A stretch of DNA of 64,000 nucleotides from Xylocopa sonorina. Taxonomy: Eukaryota > Arthropoda > Insecta > Hymenoptera > Apidae. Positions 1-11,526 of the stretch are shown one piece after another. The notes below the pieces were generated by a model. It saw only the letters and a program-made list of their open reading frames with translations. It was not told the DNA's origin and ran no database searches. Numbering within the stretch: the stretch's first letter is position 1; every line of letters begins with the position of its first letter. The translations under genes and the position numbers were made by a program. The DNA is taken from contig NW_027490390.1 in assembly GCF_050948175.1 (NCBI RefSeq), positions 248,001-312,000 of the forward strand, read 5' to 3'.

Positions 1-143
1 TAACATATGTCGCATTTATAAATACATATTTACAGATCTTTGCTTATTTCTATGTGTGTGTGGTTTATGTATGTACATGAGTGTGTAGTGCGCTTATACT
101 AATATCGTCGGTACGAGACTAGTGTGTACGGATACGTGATTGC
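1..143. other. Left flank, unassigned
   Basis: A short AT- and GT-rich stretch including a small TG run near 54-60. It is not satellite and holds no convincing reading frame. It continues directly into the inverted LTR fragment on its right. It may be the interior or U5 side of that element, but it has no match to the other LTRs in the window. The element may extend off the left edge. Confidence 0.4.
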
Positions 144-349
144 AGGAGAATCCAATTCGTAGGCGTCGTAGATCTCCTCATCCTCGTAGCGTGGGGTGGA
201 ATCCTCCCTCGCGTACGTGTGGCGTCGCCTCCCCGTTCCGTGGCGGCGAGTATGCGGGTTGCCAGCGTGTAGGGGATGCGGATGCTGGAGGAGATGCGGA
301 TGCTGATATGTGGCCGTCGAGGGTGGCAGGCTGTACGCCTGACGTCACA
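144..349 (-). mobile_element. Ty3/gypsy LTR fragment (U3 end), inverted
   Basis: Read on the minus strand, this begins TGTGACGTCAGG at 349. It is nearly identical over about 200 bases to the U3 of the gypsy 3' LTR at 18033-18245. The main difference is a 20-base segment present only in the 18-kb copy, created by a partial duplication of a CCACCCTC-type motif. Similarity stops where the other copy reads its splice-donor-like GGTAAGT. The TG end directly touches the first plus-oriented satellite monomer at 350, so this is an LTR/satellite junction. I infer a truncated second copy of the same family, or the edge of an element that continues left. Confidence 0.75.
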
Positions 350-3300
350 AAATGCGACACTTCTTTGCTAGGAAGTAGCGTTTGCAGATATATACGTATC
401 GAAGGAACAGAGTTCTAATGCTTCTCAAAACGCGATATCGCATTTCATTTCTATGTTTCAAGATAAGATATAAAATTCATAGCGAAGTGCCATGTATACC
501 TCGCATACACTTCAAAAGAATGTAAATGCGACACTTCCTTGCTAGCAGATAGCGTTTGCGGATGTCTACGTATCGAAGCAATAGGGTTCTAATGCTTCTT
601 AAAACGAGATATCGCATCTCATTTGTATGTCTCATGATAAGATACAATATTCATTGCGAAGTGCTATCTATTCCTCGTCTACACTACAAATGAATGTAAA
701 TGCGACAATTCCTTGCTAGGAAATACCGTTTGCACATGTCTACGTATCGAAGCAATAGAGTTCCAGTGCTTCTTAAAACGGGATATCGCATCTCATTTCT
801 ATGTCTCATGATAAAATATAATATTAATTGCGAAGTGTCATGTATACCTCATATTCACTACAAAAGAATGTAAATGCGACACTTCCCTGCTAGGTAATAG
901 CGTTTGCAGATGTCTACGTATAGTAGCAATAGGGTTCTAATGCCTCTTAAAACGCGATATCACATATCATTTGTATTTTTCATGATAAGATATAATATTC
1001 ATTGCGAAGTGTTTTGTATTCCTCGTCTACACTTCAAATGAACGTAAATGCGACACATCCCTTCCAGGAAATAGCGTCTCCAGATGTCTACGTATCGAAG
1101 CAATAGAGTTCCAATGCTCCTTAAATCGTGATATCGCATCTCACTTCTATGCTTCATGATAAGATATAATATTCATTGTGGAGTGTAATGTATACCTCGC
1201 ATTCCCTTCAAAAGAATGAAAATCCAGCACTTCCTTCTTATTAAATAGCGTTTGCAGATGTCTACGTATCAAAGTAATAAAGTTCCAATGCTTCTTAAAA
1301 CGGGATATCACATCTCATTTCGATGTTTCATGATAAGGTATAATATTCATTGCGAAGTATCAAATGTACCTCGCATACACTTGAAATAAATGTAAATGAG
1401 ACACTTCCTTGCTAGGAAATAGCGTTTGCAGATGCCTACGGATAGAAGCAATGGAGTTCTAATGCTTCTTAAAACGAGATATCGCATCTCATTTCTATGT
1501 TTCATGATATGATATAATGTTCATTGCGAAGTGTTCTGTATACCTCGCATACACTTCAAATGAATATAAATGCGACACTTCCTTCCTAGGAAATAGCGTT
1601 GGCAGATATCTACGTATCGAAGTAATTGAGTTCTAATGATTCTCAAACGCGATATCGCATTTCATTTCCATGTTTCTTGATAAGATATAGTATTCATTGC
1701 GGTGTGTCATGTATACGTCGTATTCACTTCAAAAGAATGTAAATGCGACACTTCCTTGCTAGGAAGTAGCGTTTGCAGATGTCTCCGTATCGAAGCAATA
1801 GAGTTCTAACGCTTCTTAAATGCTATATCGCATCTCATTTCTATGTTTCGTGGTAAGATATAATTTTCATTGTGGAGTGTTATGTATACCTCGTATGCAC
1901 TTCAAAAGAATGTAAATTCGGCCCTTCCTTGCCAGGAAATATCGTTTGCAGATGTCTACGTATCGTAGCAATAGATTTCTAACGCTTCTTAAAACGCGAT
2001 ATCGCATCACATTTCTATGTTTCATGATAAGATATTATATTCATCACGAAGTGTCATGTATACTTCGTACTCACTTAAAAAGAAAGTAAATGCGACACTT
2101 CCCTGCTAGGAAATAGCGTTTGCAGATGTCTCCGTATCGATGCAATTGTGCTCTAATGCTTCTTAAATCGCGATATCGTATCTCATTTCTATGTTTCGTG
2201 GTAAGATATAATATTCATATCGAAGTGCTATGTGTTGCTCGTCTACACTTCAAATGAATGTAAACGCGATACTTCTTTCGTAGGAAATAGCGTTTCCACA
2301 TGTCTACGTATCAAACTAATTGAGTTCTAGTGCTTCTTAAAACGCGATATCGCATCCCATTTCTATGTTTCATGATAAGATATAATATTCATTGTGAAGT
2401 GATATGTATACCTCGTATTCACTTCAAAAGAATGTAAATGCGACTCTTCCTTCCTAGGAAATAGCGTTTGCAGATGTCTCCGTATCGAAGCAATAGATTT
2501 CTAATGCTTCTTAAATCGCGATATCGCATCTCATTTCTATGTTTCGTGATAAGATATAATATTCATTGTGGAATGTTATGTATACCTCGTAGTCACTTCT
2601 AATGTGTGTAAGTGCGACACTTCCTTGCTATTAAATAGCGATTGCAGATGTCTACGTATCCTAGCAATAGAGTTCTAATGCTTCTTAAAACGTGATAGCG
2701 CATCTAATTTCTATGCTTCAAGATAAGATATATTATTCATTGCGAAGTGTTAAGTATACATCGTCTGCACTTCAAAGGGTTGTAAATACCACTCATCCTT
2801 ATATACCTCGTCTGCAATTCAGCAGAATGTAAATGCCACACATCCTTGCTAGGAAAAAGCGTTTCCAGGTACCTACGTATCGAAGCAATAGTGTTGTAAT
2901 GCTTCTTAAAATGCGATATCGCATCTCATTTCTATGATTCATGATAAGATATAATATTCATTGCGAAGTATTATTTATGCCTCGTCTACACTTCAAATGA
3001 ATGTAAATGACACAGTTCCTTGCTAGAAAATATCGTTTCCAAATGTCTACGTATCGAAGCAATAGGGTTCTGATCCTTGTTGAAACGCAATATCGCATCT
3101 CATTTCTATGTTTCATGATAAGATATATTATTCATTGCGAAGTATTATGTGTACCTCGTCTACGCATCAAAGGAATGTAATTGCCACACTTCTTTGCTAG
3201 GACATGTGCTTCCAGATGTCTACGTATCGAAGCAATAGTGTTTTAATGCTTCTTATGACGCGATATCGCATCTCATTTCTATGTTTCATGATAAGATATA

Positions 3301-3972
3301 ATATTCATTGCGAAGTGTTATGTATTCCTGGTTTACACTTCAAAAGAATATAAATGCCACGCGAGCTTGCTAGGAAATAGCGTTTCCAGATGTCTACATA
3401 TCGAAGCAATAGAGTTCTAATGCTTCTTAAAACGCGATATCGCATCTCATTTCTATGTTTCATGATAAAATATAAACTTCATTGTGAAGTGTTATGTGTA
3501 CCTCATGTATACTTCAATAGAATGTAAATGCCACACATCCTTGCTAGGAAATGCGTTTCCAGATGATTACGTATCGAAGCAATAGTGTTCCAATGCTGCT
3601 TAAAGCGCGATATCGCAACTCATTTCTATGTTTCGCGATAAGATATAATATTCATAGCGAAGGGATATGTATCTCTTGTCTATACATCAAAGGAATTTAA
3701 ATGGCACACATCCTTGCTAGGAAATAGCGTTTCCAGACGTCCACCTGTCAAGAGAATTGAGTTCTAATGCTTCTTTAAACGCGACAACGCATCGCAGTTC
3801 TATGTTTCATGATAAGATATATTATTCATTGCGAAGTGTTATGTGTGCCTCGTCTACACTTCAAAAGAATGTAAATGCCACACTTCCTTGCTAGGAAGTA
3901 GCGTTTCCAGGTGTCTACGTATCGAAGCAATAGAGAACTAATGTGTCCTAAAATGCGATATGGCATCTCATT
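350..3972 (+). repeat. Satellite array I (174-bp monomers, plus)
   Basis: About 21 tandem monomers spaced 174 bp; for example the TGTAAATG landmark falls at 521, 695 and 869. Each monomer carries GCGATATCGC, TACGTA and TTCCTTGCTAGGAA or close variants. Monomers are fairly diverged from each other and I see no clear higher-order period. A broken monomer lies near 2780-2830, where about 60 bp is repeated out of register. After about 2800 many monomers read CCACACTT-type instead of CGACACTT-type, which marks a local subfamily. The array stops abruptly at 3972 against block A. Confidence 0.9.
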
Positions 3973-4760
3973 CAAACGTATTGGAACCGATTTTTCAATA
4001 CTAATCTTGTCATGTTTAACTTATGCTTCAAACTATTGAAATGCCCTACGAAAAGTGTTTATTCACAGTGAAGTAAGCGGTAAGTATTACGCCTTCCACC
4101 ACTGTTTACAATACGTATGTTTCATTTACTATCAAAACCGTGAGTATTATCGCCTTTCTTTTCTTTTTGTAACCTTCAATGCCTTCATGTTACAGATCGT
4201 TAAACTTGCTTTAAAATGCTCTATCGTATTACGGAGGAATGGACATACCAATTCACTTTAAAAAATGAAGGTAACCTTCATATGTCCAACATAACTCCAC
4301 TTACAAAAAAACTATTTTCATCAACGGATGGGCCCTTTGTACTATGCAATTTTATATTAGCAAAAACTTCTATGAAACTTATAGTTTCGTGGATATCTGA
4401 GGTGCTAATTATTATTGCCCCACCCTGTATATTGTTATGGATGTGTCCAACAAGGCAACGATGAACAGAGTTAAATTTAATATTATGATGTTTATTATTT
4501 TACTTATAGTATATTAGTTACTTATAGTATCTTGTTTTTCTAATCAATATTACTTCTGCTCAAAGGCTATAATAGAATTGGACCGAAATGGGTACAAAAC
4601 AGGCAATTATATCTATACGTTCTATTCTATGCAAAGGCAAATATTTCAAAGAGAAAAGATGTGTTACTTACAAATTACTTATGTTCCTAGATATCTCACT
4701 AATTCAGGCTTCTTGTCTTGCAGAACTAATCATTCATTTAACATGTAAAGGGGTCGAAGA
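3973..4760 (+). pseudogene. Decayed gene-like segment, copy A
   Basis: Matches the gene-like segment of block C at 62471-63670. A strong donor-like GGTAAGT near 4080 and an acceptor-like TTACAG near 4195 bracket about 115 bp, as in C. The following reading frame (4216-4464, 82 codons) is shared with C apart from two residue differences. The next part, holding the membrane segment and much of the following sequence in C, is deleted: near 4510-4545 the sequence jumps from the TATAGTAT stretch straight to AATCAATATTAC. The copy is therefore incomplete. I do not recognise the protein. Splice sites are inferred from sequence only. Confidence 0.45.
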
Positions 4761-6281
4761 ATAGTAAATGATTTTTATATTTCATAGCCTCACTCGATAC
4801 GTCGATTGGATCGCGTAAAATATCGGACATTAATTGCATCTACATCTTCAGACCTTAAATATATAATTGAAACATCATATTTAACAGCATTTTAATAACA
4901 TTTTTCTAATTGTTTATATCTATGTCTAATAAATATATATTAATCGAATAAGTTGCTTTACCAAAGAATAAAAGTATCTGAGGCATACAAATCGGAGCAT
5001 TACATAACAAACGTGCATCACATATATAATATTACATGTAACAAAAGATGAAGACCAAAAAGATCGTACATAAGTTGAATCCACAATGCGGTCATAGAGA
5101 TACAGAAACGGCAAAAATTCCAAACAATAATTTAAAAAATTCAAAAAGGGGGGAGTGAAAATCCATCTCCTTGACGATGATAAGGAACAAGTCTGCCTCA
5201 TGCACTACAATATCCCAAACAGCCAGCGATTGGCACGCCAATGACAACGGATGGAACGAATTCCGTGACAGAACTGTGCTAACAAAGTGCTTCTACTCAG
5301 CTTTCGAAATGGCATACTGTTAGTACTGGGGCGGCATTCGTATCACGGCACTATTAAAGCACCGAGATATAGCACACGGGCTACACGGCCGTAACAATGA
5401 CACTATCAGCTCACCATAGCTACGCGTGGTTGTGGCGTAGGCTGACATTTGCTAATGGGGAAGCTGTTTCCATAAAAATTATAAGCAAATATGAAAAATG
5501 ACTAAACTGCGCAATCTATTTATTTTGATTCCAAAATAGATACACCGGCACAAAACAAAGATATAAGAACTCGATTTTATTATTTTCTATAAACTAGCTC
5601 GATAGGGAGATTTTTTCCATAAAGTCGATAATTACTTTGTCATAAAAATATATACACTTATTTTATATATATTTTCTTCAATTTATTGTTACAAATTCAT
5701 GCAATTGAGGGTTACACTAAATACGATGACAGCATGTTATTTCAAAAATTACACAAGGCGAAGTTATGGACGCAACAGCATGAATTTTTATTTCATAAGT
5801 AATACTATTTTTATAAATAATATTTTTAGTCTATGATGGATTGAAAGTAATATATACGACTCGCTCAATAACTACAAATATAGGAAAACGACCATCAAAA
5901 TGTCTATCAATACTCATATGCTGAACATCTACTGACATCTAACGGTTCTAATTTGTATGAAAGCACAGGTTTCCCATTGCCTAATGTGATCCTGCGCCAT
6001 TGCTGAGGAGATTCATGAATGGAGCGATGATACGCATGTCACCATGGTGCTGGTGCTGCGCGATTCGCTTGTCTAGAACGTGCTGGTAACACGTTCTGGC
6101 ATTTTAGTTAACGAATCCGGTCACAGATGACTACGAATCAATTGACACTCCTCGGAAGTGGCAATATAGTGCCGGCATGGTGTCGCTACCATCTTGCCGT
6201 TTGTTATCTGGGATGCTTTTTAGTGCATTATTCGGAATTGAATTTGAACACATAGCTACTTAATCGCGAATTTGTATGTAC
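4761..6281. other. Block A middle: non-coding, AT-rich
   Basis: Mostly AT-rich with a more balanced stretch at about 5200-5470, and mirrored in block B at about 41954-43485. I see no recognised domain. It contains one 91-codon minus frame (listed). It ends at the GTAC target site of the solo LTR at 6278-6281. Confidence 0.6.
4926..5201 (-). other. 91-codon open frame conserved between blocks A and B
   Basis: An open frame of 91 codons, rich in Tyr, Phe, Leu and Cys, with no recognised domain. Block B carries the same frame at 43033-43308 with an identical predicted protein, including at least one synonymous third-position change (Phe codon TTT versus TTC). Block C starts the same region at about 63850 but runs off the window. 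The copies are so alike at the DNA level that identity of the protein says little about selection. The AT-rich composition gives many hydrophobic codons by chance. It may be a terminal exon, an untranslated region or noise. Confidence 0.2.
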
Positions 6282-7084
6282 TGTGACGTGGTGACGTCAC
6301 AAGGCTCGCTCACCCCCCCCTGCTTCGGTTAGACTAGCTCGCAGTTCACCACCCATGCAAGAAGCGCGACGCGGACCATAGCGATAGCTGTATTTGCGAG
6401 GAGCGTGAAATACACGATGGTAGAACCTCCCCCCCCCCCCCCCTCCGTTCTTTTCTCTCTCACCGTTCTACGGATTAGACTGGCGAGCTGATGGAAGAAG
6501 CGACCCACAAGACGCCTCTTCGGCGGATAACAAGACCGCAGGTTCGCGGAAGGGCTGTGCGCCGAGGTAGCGTGACGGGCTCGACGGTGGAGGAGTCGGG
6601 CAGCGAAACAGAAAAGACCCTGAAGCCCGAAGGATAAGATCCAGAGCCCTGCAACGATAAGACCGCTGCCATAGTCCATGGAGACGAACAGGATGATTCT
6701 CGGGTGTGAGAAAGACCTCCACCCCTCCCCTGAGCCCATGGAGAGGAAAGCTCAAGATGCGCAGCGCAATTGCAGGTGAGCCGTGGAAAGCGCGGCGCGC
6801 GACACGCGCCGCAGTTCAAATAATCCAGAGGACCACCTCTAGACACACCAGAGGGGGCGATCAGGGAAGATCGCCGAAATCCACCGATCGATGCCCCGAA
6901 CAATACCGAAGCGTATGGCCCTACCCCACCAAGGAGCCCTAAGGAGGATCTAAGGGGATCCGAAGACCCCCAGCAAACCGATATAATGAGCTAGCCAGCA
7001 CGAAGACAGCCTCTTATTCTTCTCAACGTCTTAGCGATTACTTAGCGAGCAATCGAGCAAGCGATTATACGTAGCGATTCGGAG

Positions 7085-7139
<55 letters not shown>

Positions 7140-7681
7140 GTAGACGGACTGAACGGGATCCATACTTGTTGGAAACGAGAACGTGAGTCCTTATACGCTA
7201 AAGCGTCCCATTTGTTCCCTGCCGCATTTGTGATATCGCGTATTGTAATTTGTATTGTATAACGGGTGGTGATCCCCGGTCATTCGCGGCGTGTCGTATA
7301 CCCTTTTGTAATACCGTGTCGAGGCAATCTAGAAAGAAGCCGTGAGTTCAGTATCCCGCGTCCCTAATTTGCGCACTCGGCTAGAAGCAGTCGAGCGAAA
7401 GAGTATTTCGAAATTTCGAGGGTTATCTTGCACCGGCTTTCCCCGGGTTGCGTGGTTTACTAGTTTTTGCTACTTCTTTAGTAGCTGGCGCCCAAAAAGT
7501 CCCAGCCTCGCAGCTTCGAAATACTCGCTGGATAGGAAATTTATTGTTCTGTACTTCGCGTTGCCGAATCATGCGGATATTCTGTACCCCGATATAACCG
7601 CGGATTAAACCTCTGGATACCCCGTTATTATTGGTTCTACATACCCTTTTCTTGCGGATTGTAACGGGAAAAACCGTCACA
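6282..7681 (+). mobile_element. Solo LTR, 1400 bp, with GTAC target duplication
   Basis: Begins TGTGACGTGG and ends AACCGTCACA, giving a 7-base terminal inverted repeat (TGTGACG/CGTCACA) with TG...CA ends. It is flanked by direct GTAC at 6278-6281 and 7682-7685. Block B keeps the empty site with a single GTAC at 41950-41953, which proves a clean insertion after the block duplicated. The length, TG/CA ends and 4-bp duplication fit an LTR retrotransposon (Ty3/gypsy or BEL/Pao); only one LTR remains. It contains a poly-C run at 6429-6443, a GA microsatellite at 7081-7140, and a region at about 6770-7510 related to the LTRs at 45615-46344 and 60377-61461. Minus-strand open frames here look like composition artefacts. 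Confidence 0.85.
7081..7140. repeat. GA microsatellite inside the solo LTR
   Basis: About 60 bases of almost uninterrupted GA repeats with a GGG interruption near 7111. It lies inside the LTR and is absent from the related LTRs in blocks B and C, so it arose within this copy or subfamily. Confidence 0.95.
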
Positions 7682-8479
7682 GTACATAATTATACATGAC
7701 TGTATAAAAAAGATATCATATACTTTTATAATCAATGCGATATAAGAATATAAAACGAAGAACTATCCACTCCCATCAGGAGTAAAAACAATGTTTGGTA
7801 CGCAAAGTTCATTGCAAAATATAATCAAGCAGTTAATATATCAAATCACAGCACACAATAAATCACTGAATGTATAATGATATGAACAATAAGAAAAACA
7901 CATTTACCTGTTAGATGTTTATAAATTCAAATTTAAAAGTCCAAGTCACATTTAATATATTATTGTTTAACAAGGTGATTTAGTGTTGTTTCAAATAAGC
8001 GTGCAGAACTAGTTCGTACTTCTGTCAATGTAATTTCATTCGAGAAATACAAAGGATAAGAGGAAATATTCTCCAATATATAACATATATAAATCAACGG
8101 ATGCAAGAGAGAACACTCGATCTCGGTGTAACGAGACCGGGGCGTCATCCTGCAGCAATCGTATAACGTCTGTTCCGAGATGGTGTAGAGAGGGAATGTG
8201 GAGGGTGAAAAGCATAAAATAACAACAATGTAACTAAAAAGAAAGAGAAAGAAAATATGTGGAAGCATTGCATTTATTAAGAGGAAATGCTAGAAATATC
8301 AAGCAACAGATTATATACCATACTGTAAGGGTAAGGTACAACGAAATAGACTGATCCCGGCAAGCTTAATGGAAAACGCATAACGATGAATCGGTTAGAG
8401 TATAAGATAGATGTTGGTCGCGGTTTGAGAGGCCCTGGGAATCCTTTGTCCGCATCAGGGCAGGCAGTAGGATGGTGGA
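7682..8479. other. Block A right part up to the degenerate satellite edge
   Basis: AT-rich sequence mirrored in block B at about 41061-41950. Near 8351 it lacks 77 bp that B carries at 41209-41285. A hairpin-forming pair AGGGCAGG/CCTGCCCT lies at 8457-8464 and 8483-8490 and is kept in B. It contains a 102-codon minus frame (listed). Sequence becomes recognisably satellite-like, minus orientation, from about 8480. Confidence 0.6.
7960..8268 (-). other. 102-codon open frame conserved between blocks A and B
   Basis: The predicted product starts with a Leu/Phe/Ile-rich stretch that could act as a signal peptide or membrane segment (residues about 3-25), followed by a polar part. Block B has the same frame at 41367-41675, also 102 codons, with no indel. 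I count five residue differences between them, and most observed changes alter the protein. That argues against strong purifying selection. No family is recognised. I keep it because the frame length survived in both copies, but chance or a shared recent origin is a sufficient explanation. Confidence 0.2.
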
Positions 8480-11400
8480 GGGCCTGCCCTCCTGTTGCTT
8501 GGATCTATAGAATTCACATCCTATTGTAGAGTAGAAGCAGATAATTATGATGCTTTTCATAGAAGATTACAGCTTACTTAATTCGAAACGTTGAAATGAG
8601 ATGAGTCATGGCATTGTATAATGCATTACTACTCTATTGTCTCGACATGTAGACAAAACGAAGGGCAATCCTGTTGCATGGAGCTGTAGAATTTACATTC
8701 TTACGAAGTTTTAAAGCAGATAAGCATAGAACTATGCATAAGAGATTACAGCATTCTTACTTTGAAACGATGAAATGGGATGCGCCAGCGCTTTGAATGG
8801 AGAATTCTAGCTCGATTGCTATAACAGACAGACACTACGGAGCGCCACGCCGTTGCATGGAATTATATACTTCACATTCTATTGAAAACCTCTAACAGTT
8901 AAGCATAATGTTATGGATGTATGATTACTGATACTTTGCTTTGAAACGATGAAATGAGATGCGACATCGCGCTGCATGAAGTATTAGAAATGTCTTGCTT
9001 CGACACGTAGAGATCCGGAAACGATATTCCGTTGCAAGTAAGTATAGGATTCACATCCTTCTAGGGTCTAGATGCAGACAAATGTAACATATTGCATAAA
9101 GCATTGCAATTTACCATGAATCATTGAAATGACTTGCGACATCGTATTGAATGAAGCAATAGAACTCTATAGCTCCGATAAGTAAACAACTGGAAACGCT
9201 ATTTCCTAGCAAGGAAGTGTGGCATTTACATCCTTTTGAAGTGTAGACGAGGTGTGCATAACACTTCGCAATGAATATTACATCTTATCATGCAACATAG
9301 AAATGAGATGCGATATCGCGATTTAAGAAGCATTAGAACTCTATTGCTTCGATAGGTAGACATCTGCAAGCGCTACTTCCTAGCAAGGAAGTGCCGCATT
9401 TACATTCTTTTGGAGTGAATACGAAGTATACATAACACTCCGCAATGAATATTATATCTTATCATGAAACATAGAAATGAGATGCGATATCATGATTTAA
9501 GAAGCATTAGATCTCTATTACTTCGATACGTAGACATCTGAAACGCTGCTTCCTAGAAGGGATGTGTCCCATTTACATTCATTTGACTTGTAGACGAGGA
9601 ATACATAACACTTCGCAATGAATATTATATCTCATCATGAAAAATAGAAATGAGATGCGATATCGCGTTTTAAGAACGATTAGAACCCTTTTGCTACGAT
9701 ACTTAGACATCTGCAAACGCTATTTCCTAGGAAGGAAGTGTCGCATTTACATTCTTTTGAAGTGAATACGAGATATACATAACACCTCGCAATGAATATT
9801 ATATCTTATCATGAAACATAGAAATGCGATGCGATATCTCGTTTTAAGAAACATTAGAACTGTATTGCTTCGATACGTAGCTATCAGCAAACGCTATTTC
9901 CTAGGATGGAAGTGTCCCATTTACATTCATTTGAAGTGTATGCGAGGTATACATGACACTTCGCAATGGATATTATATCTTATCATGAATCATAGAAATG
10001 AGTTGCCATATCTCGTTTTAAGAAGCATTAGAACTCTATTGCTTCGATACGTAGACATTTGCAAACGCTACATCCTAGCAAGGAGGTCTCGGATTTAGAT
10101 TCATTTGAAGTGAATACGAGGTATACATAACACTCCACAATGAATATTATATCTTGTCATGAAACATAGAAATGAGATACGATATCGCGTTTTATGAAGC
10201 ATTAGAACTCTATTGCTACGATACGTAGACATCTGCAAACGCTATTTCCTAGCAAGGAAGTGTCGCATTTACATTCTTTTGAGCTGAATACGAAGTATAC
10301 ATGACACTCCACAACGAATATTATATCTTATCAGGAAACATAGAAATGAGATGCGATATTGCGTTTTATGCATCATTAGAAATCTATTGGTTCGATACGT
10401 AGACATCTGCAAACGCTATTTCCTAGAAAGGAAGTGCCGCATTTACATTCATTTGATGTGTATGCGAGGTATACATGACACTTCCCAATGAATATTATAT
10501 CTTATCATGAAACATAGAAATGAGGTGCGATATCGCGTTTTAAGAAGCATTAGAACTCTATTGCTACAATACGTAGACATCTGCAAACGCTATTTCCTAG
10601 CAAAGAAGTGTCACATATACATTCATTTGAAGTGTGGATGAGGAATACATAACAATTCGCAATGAATATTATATCTTATCATGAGACATAGAAATGAGAT
10701 ACGATATTGCGTTTTAGGAAGCATTAGAATTCTATTGCTTCGATACGTAGACATCTGCAAACGCTATTTCCTAGCAAGGAAGTGTCGCATTTACATTCGT
10801 TTGAAGTGTATGCGAGGTATAAGTGACATTTCGCAATGAATATTATTTCTTATTATGAAACAATGAAATGAGATGTGATATCGCGTTTTGAGAAGCATCA
10901 GAACTCTACTGCTACCATCCGTAGACATCTGCAAATGCTATTTCCTAGCAAGGAAGTGTCGCATTTACATTGTTTTGAAGTGTATGCGAGGTATACATGA
11001 CACTTCGCAATGAATATTATATCTTATCTTGAAAAATACAAATGATATGCGATATCGCGTTTTAAGAGGCATTAGAACCCTATTGCTACTATACGTGGAC
11101 ATCTGCAAACGCTATTACCTAGCAGGGACGTGTCGCATTTACACTCTTTTGTAGTGAATACGAGGTATACATGGCACTTCGCAATTAATATTAAATCTTA
11201 TCATGAGACATAGAAATGAGATGCGATATCTCGTTTTAAGAAGCACTGGAACTCTATTGCTTCCATACGTAGACATGTACAAATGCTATTTCCTAGCAAG
11301 GAAGTGTCGCATTTACATTCATTTGTAGTGTAGACGAGGAATAGGTAGCACTTCGCAGTTAATATTAAATCTTATCATGAAACATAGAAATGAGATGCGA

Positions 11401-11526
11401 TATCCCGTTTTAAGAAGCACTGGAACTCTATTGCTTCGATACGTAGACATCTGGAAACGCTACTTCCTAGCAAGGAAGTGTCGCATTTACGTTCAATTGA
11501 AGTGTAGACGAGGTACATTTGACACT
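8480..11526 (-). repeat. Satellite array II (minus orientation)
   Basis: About 17 monomers of the 174-bp family in the opposite orientation to arrays I and III. The first 700 bp (8480 to about 9190) are strongly degenerate: GCGATATCGC and the TTCCTTGCTAGGAA motif are barely visible. Monomers from about 9190 on are close to consensus. Block B shows the mirror-image pattern at 39916-41060. Satellite identity ends at about 11526, where the gypsy 5' LTR begins. Confidence 0.9.

Larger units (their letters stand above)
3973..8479 (+). repeat. Block A: non-satellite unit (copy 1 of 3)
   Basis: A non-satellite unit repeated in inverted orientation at about 41061-44640 (block B) and directly at about 62470-64000 (block C, cut by the window end). 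The copies align over their length with scattered substitutions and a few clean indels. Block A starts abruptly at CAAACGTATT (3973) beside plus satellite. B and C continue past this point into another 2 kb, so A's left edge is a rearrangement breakpoint. A also lacks about 450 bp that C keeps at about 63000-63450 and carries a solo LTR that B lacks. Contents are listed separately. Confidence 0.85.

Noticed and set aside
350..3972. CRISPR-like array
   Set aside because: The repeats are contiguous 174-bp units with no unique spacers, in eukaryotic DNA.
4055..4261. 68-codon plus frame (also at 44332-44538 and 62535-62741)
   Set aside because: It begins without ATG and runs straight across a strong donor/acceptor-like pair, so it is more likely an intron than an exon.
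6329..6942. Several overlapping open frames on both strands of 60-140 codons
   Set aside because: They lie inside the solo LTR, include a poly-C run read as poly-Gly, and overlap each other in several frames. This is base composition and not coding.
7484..7500. TGGCGCCC as a primer binding site next to an LTR end
   Set aside because: The target duplication and TG/CA ends place this motif inside the LTR, and no internal region follows it. The same holds for the B and C copies.
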